DNA from: Xenoacremonium recifei
Lineage: Eukaryota > Ascomycota > Sordariomycetes > Hypocreales > Nectriaceae
Length of the DNA: 64,000 bases
Direction: 5' to 3'
Assembly: GCA_012184525.1 (NCBI GenBank)
Contig: WOFQ01000001.1
Location: 2,294,001 to 2,358,000, forward strand
Below are positions 40,200 to 49,588 of the stretch, in pieces. How positions within the stretch are numbered: position 1 is the first letter of the stretch; every line of letters starts with the position of its first letter. A program made the position numbers and the translations under genes. The notes under the pieces are model-generated. The model was not told the DNA's origin. It saw only the letters and a list, made by a program, of their open reading frames with translations, and did no database searches.

Positions 40200-40753
40200 A
40201 TGGCCGACGAAGAGGGACAGGAGCTTGTCACCAAGCCCTTCAAGTTTGTCACTGGTACGCCCGATAATCCCGCCGGAGAAAAAATGACCTGATCGTGATC
40301 CCGAGGCTAACAATTGCGCGCAGCTGGTAAGCAAAAGCCTGCGACGACCCGACACGACGACTAGGCGGCCTGCGAGCGACTCAATTGCGCGGCCGCGCTT
40401 CGAATTCGATTGATCTGACCGGTTTCTCTAGGCACTGACGCCCGTTTCCCCAACGTCAACCAGACCAAGCACTGCTGGCAGAACTATGTCGACTACCACA
40501 AGTGCATCCTCGCCAAGGGAGAGGACTTCGCTCCTTGCCGTCAGGTACGCTCGGACAGCGACACGCGCCATTAGGAGAATTAGAGGGCTAATTGGGTTGT
40601 AGTTCTGGCTGGCCTACCGATCTCTGTGCCCCTCTGGCTGGTACAACCGATGGGACGAGCAGCGTGGTATGTTTCTTTTCTCAACCTCGTGACGGATCAA
40701 TTCTAACGCATCACATAGAGGCTGGTAACTTCCCCGTCAAGCTGGATGCCTAA
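40200..40753 (+). CDS. cox12: Cytochrome c oxidase subunit VIb (COX12)
   Basis: Complex IV subunit facing the intermembrane space. Exons are 40200-40254, 40324-40326, 40432-40544, 40603-40666 and 40719-40753, 89 residues. The protein has the twin-Cys CHCH pattern: C-x9-C ([11 protein letters not shown]) and C-x10-C ([12 protein letters not shown]), imported by the Mia40 pathway. The stretch [12 protein letters not shown] matches the family (yeast has T-V-G-F-DARFP). The Ala-Gly junction needs a 3-nt microexon, CTG, flanked by cag and gtaagc; without it the protein would lack one residue at this conserved spot. Continuing past CTG without splicing hits a stop after about a dozen codons. All five phases close. 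The gene is small and intron-dense (four introns), so it was not apparent as a simple reading frame. Confidence 0.93.
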
Positions 40754-41117
40754 GTTGGTTCTGTAGTATTGGATTTAGTGGTTGATAGAAGGTTGAGCAG
40801 AGGCGCTGCAGTTGTACTACTTGTGAACCTGGCTGTAGACAATTTCCCTTAGCAATTCGGATTGTTGTTGCACATTGATCTCAAATCGTGACGTGAAATT
40901 GAAGATGAATCAGACATGTAAAATGTGTCGATGGTATCTCATTAATCAATCGCTGCGTAAAACACCGGTGATCCTAAAACCCTGAATGAATAACATCTGA
41001 CCCTGGATCCTCTTGCGCCGTAATCCTAATAAAACCGATCCCATTGGCCAAAATGACCCGCCTCATACAAGTCCACCATATCGAGTCCTAATGGAACACG
41101 AATGTTCATTGGAGTCG
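40754..41117. other. Convergent intergenic, COX12 / SDE2
   Basis: Two 3' UTRs. A/T-rich words such as AAATGTG and TCATTAATCAATC are present; no gene. Confidence 0.4.
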
Positions 41118-41957
41118 CTATTCTTCGGTCTCTTCTTCATCCGAACTCATAAACTCGTCGTCCTCATCAAAGCCAAAGAAGGTCCTGGGCTTAGCCTGTG
41201 CAGTCTGCTTCTCATCCTCAGCAGGCGGTGTGGACTCCTTGGAAGATGTCTTCTCCTCTTCTGATCCTGACGGTTCATCTGATTCTTCTGTAGAATTGGA
41301 TTTATGTGAAGTGCCGAGGAGGTTGTCCTTGTAGTTTCCGGCCTTCATGGCAGCGATGACAGCGTCACGAGTGCGCTCACTGCTCTCCTCCTTGTCCTCA
41401 ACCCACTGACCATCAATCCGGCCCTTGCTTCCAGACTTGATCTCTGCCTCTTTCGCTTCCGCCATTTGAACAATCTGCTCCCATCGCTCTCGCCGCTTCT
41501 CTTTCTCCTTCTTCTCCATCTCTGGCTTGATGGCAAGATACTCTGCAAGCGCCTTCGCCTCGTTGACAGTTCGCAGGCGTCGGCCATCTAGGTTTCGGCT
41601 GGATCCATGATCCTCTTGGTTGCGCTTCTTGCGCGATGACATTCGACCACCAGCCGCTCGCAGCTGGGATCCGAAACCACCTTTGCCACCGCAAAGCGGG
41701 ATACTGAGTCGCAGCGACAGGAAGTCATCGTTGTTGGACGCTAGGTAATCGGAAATGGGAACATCGGAGCAACGAGGTAGTTGCTTGTTCGCGTGGGTTG
41801 TGATGATAAATCTTTCGTAATCCACTTGCAACCGATCTTCGACATGTTCTCGCAGTTCGGTGACGGTTGTTGATGGAGGCAGAGGAAGTACGAGGGTGCT
41901 CGGCACGCCAAGGCCGGCAAAGGTGGAAATGAGGACGTTCAGATTGCCCGAAGCCAT
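41118..41957 (-). CDS. sde2: Splicing/genome-stability factor SDE2 with N-terminal ubiquitin fold
   Basis: 279 residues, no intron. The N-terminal ~91 residues form a ubiquitin-like domain ending in the diagnostic processing site CGG-KGG (Gly90-Gly91/Lys92), after which the mature protein begins [20 protein letters not shown]. In fission yeast and humans the ubiquitin-like part is cut off by deubiquitinating enzymes, and the Lys-starting product enters the spliceosome to help splice selected introns and to protect genome integrity. The next segment, [24 protein letters not shown] with a following K/E-rich helix, is the conserved Sde2 core. The C-terminus is acidic ([16 protein letters not shown]). 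It is head to head with RPS10. Family assignment is secure from the GGKGG context. Confidence 0.93.
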   Translation of the reverse strand: MASGNLNVLISTFAGLGVPSTLVLPLPPSTTVTELREHVEDRLQVDYERFIITTHANKQLPRCSDVPISDYLASNNDDFLSLRLSIPLCGGKGGFGSQLRAAGGRMSSRKKRNQEDHGSSRNLDGRRLRTVNEAKALAEYLAIKPEMEKKEKEKRRERWEQIVQMAEAKEAEIKSGSKGRIDGQWVEDKEESSERTRDAVIAAMKAGNYKDNLLGTSHKSNSTEESDEPSGSEEEKTSSKESTPPAEDEKQTAQAKPRTFFGFDEDDEFMSSDEEETEE

Positions 41958-42305
41958 GATTAAGTACCGTTAAGATGGCAAACGGTTGGAATAGAGACAA
42001 GACTTGAACGGGCGGACGGGTGAAGTGAAGGAGGTTGATGATTGCTAAGAAGCAGTTCCAGGACTTTGCCCCAGCCACAGATATGCCGCTATCCTCAAGT
42101 CTTATCGTCACGTGATTGAGGCTGCCACCAGCCACAGCCCGCAGCCCACAGCCCGCAGCCCACAGCCCGCACAAGCCATCCCACCTCGCTAGGCCCAATT
42201 TCTTGTAGGGTTTTCGCCCACAAAAGTTATTCATTTCTGAGATCGCCTCGTCCGCGAAGAACTGCCACCTTCCAACATCGACCCTCACGCAGTACAACCG
42301 CCACG
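41958..42305. promoter_or_regulatory. Bidirectional promoter SDE2 / RPS10
   Basis: 348 bp. It includes a short tandem repeat (42130-42172) of a 14-bp unit alternating GCAGCCC and ACAGCCC. The stretch TTTCTTGTAGGGTTTTCGCCC near 42200-42220 may be part of the ribosomal-protein promoter, where TAGGG-type motifs are common in fungi (inference). Confidence 0.45.
42130..42172. repeat. 14-bp tandem repeat in the SDE2/RPS10 promoter
   Basis: About three copies of a unit composed of CCACAGCCCGCAGC-like sequence, head to tail with few mismatches, lying roughly midway between the two divergent start codons. Confidence 0.8.
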
Positions 42306-42929
42306 ATGTTGATTCCCAAGGCCGACCGCAAGAAGATCCACGAGGTAATTCATCGATGAGCGACTGACAAGAATTGTTTTCGAGACTGACCATCACGCCA
42401 GTACCTCTTCCGAGAGGGTGTCCTCGTCGCCCAGAAGGACTTCAACCTCCCCAAGCACCCCGATATCGACACCAAGAACCTGTTCGTTATCAAGGCCTGC
42501 CAGTCGCTTACCTCTCGCGGCTATGTCAAGACCCAGTTCTCGTGGCAGTACTACTACTACACCCTGACCCCCGAGGGTCTCGACTACCTCCGCGAATGGC
42601 TTCACCTCCCCGCTGAGATCGTGCCTGCTACCCACATCAAGCAACAACGATCCCACGCTCCTCCCCGTGGCATGCTCGGCGAGGGCGAGCGCGAGCGAAG
42701 GCCGTTTGGCCGTGGACGTGGCGGTGACCGGGGTGACCGTGAGGGCGGTTACCGACGACGTGATGCTGGTGAGGGCAAGGAGGGCGGTGCCCCTGGCGAG
42801 TTTGCTCCTCAATTGTGAGACTCCCCGACGTCGAGAGACGAGATCTTTGCTATGATGCGGAACGTGTACTGACTTTGACTCAACAGCCGTGGTGGTTTCG
42901 GCCGTGGCCGTGGCGCTCCCCCTTCTTAA
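42306..42929 (+). CDS. rps10: 40S ribosomal protein eS10
   Basis: Exons 42306-42344, 42402-42814 and 42887-42929 give 164 residues. The winged-helix N-terminal domain ([22 protein letters not shown] ... [37 protein letters not shown]) is the eS10 signature; it lies in the 40S head near the mRNA entry channel. The C-terminal tail is Arg/Gly-rich ([10 protein letters not shown], ending [11 protein letters not shown]). Codon use is extremely C-biased, as expected. The 57-nt and 72-nt introns have GTAATT and GTGAGA donors. It shares its promoter with SDE2. Confidence 0.97.
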
Positions 42930-44743
42930 ACGAAGCCATTTCCTTTAGGTGAAATATCATGAGATGCATGACGAACGGTACCGACATGTACTCTAAAAGC
43001 GGAGGGCAATTGTTACTGTCACCCAGGGTTTCGCTCGTATGGAAAAGGTTGCACGTGGAGACACGGAGGGAGTTTGAGGGTTAGATCCTCGGAAATCATT
43101 TGCATCTGGGTCAAATTTTTGCCGTCAACAAAATGATTGCTGTTCAAGAAATGCGTGAGATGTCGTTGTGCGTGAATGGCCTTGAACCGGATGAGAGACT
43201 TGTTGCCTCAGATGTCTCCAGTGCCCTTTTCTGTGGCTCGTCGATTGTGCGCATGCCCCGCGACTGTGCAAGGATGAGGAGGACCATATTTGCTATGCTT
43301 GTATGGTATAGCTTACTGAGTACATATGACAGACGAAAACTCCATTAACAATCTTGTGACGTTTGTCTCACTGCGACGCTAGGAAAATGGATGTAGCGTT
43401 TGAATGCACCCTGCGAACTTCCAATGGCTCATCAAGTGGACATTTCGCATGCCGCCCATTCGTAATGTACCAACGGACTATTTGAACGGAGTAATTAGAA
43501 CTTAGCTTGCCTATGGGGGAAACAGCTACGGATAATCCTCTTTCGTATTCACTTTCAGATTTTTGACTTTACTCCTGATCAGCATATGGTGTCTTCATTT
43601 CGTCTTCTCAAATAGCGCAAGACTCAAGAAGCGCCGTTGAGAGAGCTGAAAACGGGTCTTGTCGTCTCTCCCCTCTCGGTGAGGACTTTACAGCCCCTTG
43701 CGGGCGCGTTGGCAACGCCGCCCAATCCCTTCACTGGAAAGGTCTCACAACTTGACAATTGCTCGGATGGCGGTAAGGCATCTCCAGCCAGTCGGAGGCG
43801 AACAAGAAGCAATCCGCCGTTTGTCTGCGTAACTCTTTTGCTCCCGTGCAGTAGCGCCTGACGGCAGCGTCCTCGGTGAAGCTGGCACTGAGCGGCTGAT
43901 ATGCTTGTCTCAGAGCTTCATCCTCCGAGAGACTGGTGGCTTGGACAGCTGCAGAAGCACACCAGCGGTGTCACGTCCCGTCGTCTTCCCCGTCTGCTCC
44001 GATCTCCGCAAAAAGGGGGATAATTCTCATCGCAAATCGTATCTCCCTCATCGCAGCCGTCGTTGATGAGGCCCGTCTCCATCAGCGTCATCGTATGGGG
44101 GATTTCGGCCCTTCCAGGAGCGCCCCTCCAACTGAACGGCCCCTCTGAAGGCGCTGAAGCCCTCTCGCTCTAGCTAGGCGGGCAAACCTGCTTTCAGCGA
44201 AGCTTCCTTTGACTCGGTGCCTCCACCACCACCTCCTCACCTCGCCAAGCGTTGGATTTGCCTTGGTGGTAGCTCGACTGTTGCGGTGTGGGTGGGGATG
44301 GAGCTTGTCGCACGAACCCCTCCTTCAAGTACCGTAGATCGATGCTATTCTCTCGATCCAGAGCAGAGCTGCCGTCATGGGCGGGGAGGGGAGGAGAGTG
44401 TTGAGAGGAGGAGGCCGGGAGGACGAAGCCCTGGTCTGTCTCTCCCGCGTCCGCGTGCTCGTCCAACTGAAATAGGACCCCTCGCCCGTCAATGAGCTCT
44501 CATTTGCTCTTTAGAGTCCCTCTTCTCGGTTGTCTTCATCCTCACCACGTTTTCGGCACCCGTGGCCAACCCCCTCAGAACAAGACAAAGTCTAAAAGTC
44601 CCCGGCTGTCTGCGTCTTCCTAAACACGCTCTTAGCTTCTGTGTAGCTGTGTGCTGTTGATCATTGCTTACCTTTGCAACCCCAAACCCCTCAAGAACCT
44701 AGCATTTGGTATCATCACCGTCGTGGTGTAGAATATACGCAAG
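42930..44743. other. Intergenic region RPS10 - polyol dehydrogenase
   Basis: 1.8 kb between two co-oriented genes. No frame longer than about 90 codons and none recognisable. It includes an ACGGAGTA word (43486-43493). The last ~200 bp before 44744 is pyrimidine-rich and probably the dehydrogenase leader. Confidence 0.4.
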
Positions 44744-46338
44744 ATGGCATCACTCCCCAAGGAAATGAAGGCTCTCAGGTAGGTCTGCCATCTTGCACGT
44801 CTTAAGTCTAATCGTCCGCCACGTGCCCATCAGGGTAGCCCACCTTCCTCATGCTCCTCCTGCCATGCGACCCGACCCCACGATACCTCATTGCGATTAC
44901 CGCTTTTGTCAGGGGACGTTGATTGCTGACTACCCAAACTCCCGATTAGATATGAGAAGCCTGAAGACTGGTCGATCGTCACCGTGCCCTTGCCGGAGCT
45001 TCGTGATAATGACGTCCTCGTAAAGGTCAAGGCTTGTGGCGTTTGCGGAACTGGTAGGTCCTCGACAAGTTGAGCACTCGATCAACATAGACTAACCCAG
45101 GGTATAGATCTGGTATTTGCATCGAACCAATTCAACTTGAAAACGTCTGACGTCTCTTAGCACATCCACGAGGGTGAATTCATTGCCAAGTTTCCCCTGA
45201 TCCCCGGCCACGAAACCGTCGGTGTCATTGCCGCAGTCGGCAAGGTTGGTTTCCCACAATGCATCTGGTCTTCGCTATTTTCTGACATGTCCCACGAAAG
45301 AACGTCAAGGGCTTCCAAGTTGGTGACCGCATCGCTGCGGATAACAGCGAGCTGTGCAATGAGTGCTTCTACTGCCGACGAGGGCAGCTTCTGCTCTGCG
45401 AGAACTTCAACGCCCACGGTGTCACCATGAACGGCGGATTTGCCGAGTACTGTGCTTATCCTGCCGCCAAGGTCTTCAAGATCAAGAACCTGAATTGGGT
45501 TGATGCCACTCTACTGGAGCCTGCATCTTGCGCTTGCCATGGTTTGGAGAAGATTCGACCGAAGTTGGGATCACATGTTCTCATGTTTGGTGCTGGTCCC
45601 ACTGGGCTGGTGAGATTCCAAACATTCAGAATATGACCGAGTTGACAGCTGACCACTTGGCCCCTTAGATGCTCGCTCAGCTGCTGCGTCAGAATGGTGG
45701 TTGCCAGGTCACAATTGCGGCTCCCCAGGGCTTGAAGATGGATCTGGCAAAGAGCCTCGATGCTGCGGACACTTATATCGAGCTTTCCCGATCAGATCCT
45801 GCAGGCCAGTTCGCCAAACTGAAGGAAGATAACCCGTACGGATTCGACATTGGTAAGGGTACCATTTCACTGTGTAGCTGATTTGGTTGGCTAACGACTC
45901 TCAGTCGTCGAGGCTACCGGCTCCGTCAAGATCCTGGAGGATTCTATCAATTATGTTCGACGTGGTGGTACTCTGGTGGTCTATGGGTAAGCCTGAACCG
46001 CCCATCCACGTGTTTGTGAGACTTTGGTGCTGATGGACGTAGTGTCTACTCCAGCAAGGACCGCGTGTCGTGGCCGCCGTCCAAGATCTTCGGCGACGAG
46101 ATTACCATCCTTGGCTCATTCTCAGAGACTTACATGTTCCGTAAGTAAACCCACTCTCGACCAAGATTGGATTTGTGCTTATCGTTATATAGCTGCTACT
46201 ATTGACTATCTCGACTCTGGCAAGGTCAAGACCAAGGGCATCGTCAACAAGACTTTCAAGCTGGAAGAGTTTGACAAGGCGCTGCAAAGCATCAAGGATA
46301 AGAGCGCCATCAAGGCCGCCATCGTATTTGACGAATAA
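44744..46338 (+). CDS. Zinc-dependent polyol dehydrogenase, D-arabinitol dehydrogenase-like
   Basis: A medium-chain zinc alcohol/polyol dehydrogenase of 348 residues in nine exons: 44744-44778, 44950-45053, 45108-45112, 45161-45244, 45301-45609, 45669-45852, 45905-45986, 46043-46140 and 46193-46338. Catalytic-zinc ligands are Cys44 (in CGVCGTD) and the His65/Glu66 pair in PGHE. Structural-zinc cysteines are in [16 protein letters not shown]. The NAD(P) fold has GAGPTG. Closest in my memory are fungal D-arabinitol dehydrogenases that interconvert arabinitol with a ketopentose; sorbitol/xylitol activity is also possible. Exon 3 is a 5-nt microexon (AT CTG) that completes Asp47 and encodes Leu48 of CGTDLHIHEGEF; omitting it shifts the frame to an early stop, so it is obligatory. 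Eight introns are unusually many for this family. Confidence 0.9.
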
Positions 46339-47400
46339 AGGGCGAATAGAATTTTTTTTAAAAAAAAGGCGCTAGATTTTCGTGGTTGGTTTGATTTCAT
46401 CAAGGCAATGTCTGCAGCGCTGGAGTTGAGGATGGCACCTACCAGCACTACCTGGTGGCCAGCTTAGACACATGATCAATTCGACTTGGATCTTTCAGAT
46501 GCGGCCAGATTCACCGACCGCCATTTGTCCATATCGTCCTTCCCCGCATCATGAGGCGTCTTTGCCCGCTGAGCTGATGTTGAGAGCAGGGTGTATCCTG
46601 TACATCAGGCCATAATCTGGACCGTTGGGTGGGTGGAGGGAATAAAGCAGTTGGCATCGCAGCTTGGCATCTTAGCATGGGAGGTCGATACGAGGGAGGC
46701 TGGTTTTTAACCTCGGAGACTTCTTCATGGTAGGGGAGTAAGATCAAGGGATGAGGCTCGGATTGGGTGGACGACGGAAGAATCCAGTGTGTAGGGCTGA
46801 CATCTGACCTTGAATAATACGACTGATTCGAGAAGAGCGCCAGGACCAAACTGAGGATGCTGCACATGCCCCACCACCAAGACTACTAACATCTGCATTC
46901 TGCACGTCCAAGTCACACCCTTCCCTTGGTTCCCTCCATATCGTTGGTCAGCCCAGACGGACATCATGGTAGGCCGACCTTTCATTGTCGAACGGCTGGC
47001 ACCCGCCTGCGCGGCAATGCACATGTCGGATGGGAAGAACAGGCAAGGGCCGAGCTGACGGGGGGCAGGGCACTTTATCAGCTGCTGCCAGCGAGTGAAT
47101 CAGGATGCGGGTTGATTGCGTGAGAGTCACAGGCTTCTGTTCCTCATAATGCTGCCTGCCACCTCCTTGCCTCGCCAATCTACTCTTTACCTACCTTTTC
47201 TGCATATCTACACCCTCGGATTTCCGGCATCTGGTGGTGCCTGAGCAATGACAGCGCGGATAGGATAAACGCTAAGGTTGACCCCGAATCGCCTCAGTCT
47301 TGTCGTCATTGACCCTTTGCGACGTGCGACGCGCGCCACGCCTAGTCTCAGCAGAAGGAACGATATAAATGACCCTCGCGCAGGGCAGTCGCTAAGCACT
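46339..47400. other. Intergenic region, polyol dehydrogenase - DUF3712-like gene
   Basis: About 1 kb between co-oriented genes. An A/T homopolymer patch (TTTTTTTAAAAAAAA, 46351-46367) immediately follows the dehydrogenase stop, likely part of its 3' UTR. The rest holds the promoter of the next gene. No gene seen. Confidence 0.4.
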
Positions 47401-48349
47401 ATGATTATCACCAATTCTGCGCTTTTCAAGGACCTCGCCCGTCCGGTCCTGCAACCTGCTGCGACAAACTCCCACGGCACGGGTATCATGGATCACATTT
47501 CGCAGTACTTGCTAAAGCGCTCCAAGCTGGAGGTGCTCCATGTCAAGATTTTCAATGCCACAGAGAAGTGAGTCTCAAAGTATCACGGTGCGCCACGATC
47601 TTAGAGTATAGAACCTAACCGGAGATACCTGCTTTAGGACGTGTGAGCTCTCGATTGAGTGTCGAGTCACCAGCACCGGCCCCGTCAGCAGTATCATCAG
47701 CCCGATGGAGCTCGACCTCGTGTTCAACGACGATCCTTTTAGCAAAATGACTCTCCCAGAGATCAAGACCAGCTTCTGGGGCACGAAGGTGCTGGTCAAG
47801 CCGCAGCGCATCGAGATCACCGACATGACCGTCTATCACGCCTTTGTCCGCAGTGTTATGGACCGTGAGGAGACAGTGCTCAACTTGGACAACGGCGACT
47901 GTCATATCAAGAGTATGGGATTCAATTTGCGTTGTAAATACAGCGCTGCGATCCCGATGCGAGGCATGGAAGGTGTGCCAATAGAGCTCAAAAGCGTCGC
48001 CCGAGGCTCCAACGACGGCATTGCCATGACATTTGAGTTCACCAACAACAGCCCCGTGGAGATCGAATACGGCACCAGTTTCTTCAGCCTGATGGGCCGG
48101 GGAAACCACAAGCTGGCAGACCTCAAAGGAGATTTGAGCATCGTCCACGGGAAGTTCCAGGTCACCCTCAGTGGCACTCTGGTTCCTGGAGCCGCCCCAA
48201 CGAAAGGCATGGCAAGGCTTGTCGGGAGCGGGACGGAAGAGAAGACATGGTGTGACGACACAATCAAATTCATTGACAAATTGTTTGCCCTCAAGGGCCG
48301 GTTTGTAAAGGAGCTCAAGTCGGAACGGGAGGCAGCCCAGGTAGCCTAA
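47401..48349 (+). CDS. DUF3712-like protein
   Basis: Exons 47401-47567 and 47638-48349 (70-nt intron, GTGAGT donor) give 292 residues. It begins MIITNSALFKDLARPVLQP without a clear membrane segment or signal peptide. The body is beta-rich and resembles the fungal DUF3712 / LEA-14-like group: LEVLHVKIFNATEKTCELSIECRVTSTGPVSS, then SPMELDLVFND, MTLPEIKTSFWGTKVLVKPQRIEI, and a second repeat around VELKSVARGSNDGIAMTFEFTNNSPVEIEYG. These proteins are of unknown function and are usually membrane anchored; this one lacks the anchor. Both halves have related patterns of alternating hydrophobics, suggesting two domain copies. Moderate confidence in the family, high in the gene. Confidence 0.7.
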
Positions 48350-49588
48350 GGATCTGAGCAGGAACGTTTCGAGACATGGCCTCTGACTAGATGCATCTTT
48401 TCTAGGCGCACGGCGTTACGCGGTTAGAGGACTGGACGGACTGGAAATGGAGGATCATAACATACACAGAGCGAATTTCAAGAGTATCTAATACAGGCCA
48501 TGGAGAGGTTAGTCATGGTATCAGATGGCCACCGAGGCCGGTCACGAGAATATAGAGCATGATAACGATACAAGTCATCAATTCTGCAGAAAGCGGGTGG
48601 AGAGTGACTCTGCGACTATCAAACCCACCATGTAAGACGGGACCGGGAGCTACTTTAATTAACAAGAGGGCCACCTCGCTGTCGCAGTGCTTGGAGGACT
48701 GGATAGGTAATTTGCGGGGGTCTTCAGGATGCTCAAGAAGCAGTGAGAAGAGACCGAGATTGCGAGAGTCATTGTACCAGTCAGCAAAATATTCCAGGGC
48801 CCCTGAAGCTCGCGAGACACTGCTCCGTTGATGCAGCAGGACTGGTCAAGCAGCCACCGTTGCGATTTGCTCCCTGCATTGACGTGCCCAACTTAGCATC
48901 CTGCGCATGGATACGAGGTCTCCGTTGTTAATCATCCACGCTTCTGGACCGCTAAAACCTTGCAAACTGGCGCCGGGAGCTGGTGATGCGACATGTGGCT
49001 GCAGCGGCCGTCTAAGCTTGGGGGGCTTCTTCGTAATCCAAAACGTATTTATCTCGCGACAGGGGAAACGGAAGCATCCCGGCGCCTAAGCTCTTGTTTC
49101 CGTTCTTGGCGAGGCTTTCCCAACTCTACTGTTCCTCCAGGAGGCGTCGAGATCCGTGCCTTTTCCCAAGACATTTCTCTGTAGCGCCATTCCAGCCGTT
49201 GAAACTCTCACGCATTCTCCCCAAGCTCAGCTGCTTATTAGCACAGAAATCCAGCCTTGGCGTACTGCTTCTTTCCTTATTATTGTTCCAAGCAAGCTAA
49301 CCATAATTCGACCTCCTTATTCCATACCGCGCAGTTCGCTTCTTCACCGCGGCGTCTGCAACGGTGCAGCAGCCTGCAACTCTCGATCCTCCGCCAAAAC
49401 AACCTCTCGACGGCTACTTCGGCGCTGTCCAGCCCTGGAAGTGATGCCTTTCCTCGGCCCAGATGCGGCTGCTCGCTCTTCGCTGCAGCTTTGAACTTCC
49501 AGGGGTGACATTTCTGTTCCCGTGATCGGCTCTAACCTCCCGCTTAACCTGCTCGGCAGGAGGCGAGGCGGTCGTTCTTGCCGTCGAA
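48350..49588. other. Intergenic and 5' leader of the HUL4-like gene
   Basis: 1.2 kb between co-oriented genes. The last ~500 bp is C+T-rich and probably includes a long 5' leader with several short upstream reading frames (for example one at 49156-49494). No conserved domain. Confidence 0.4.
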
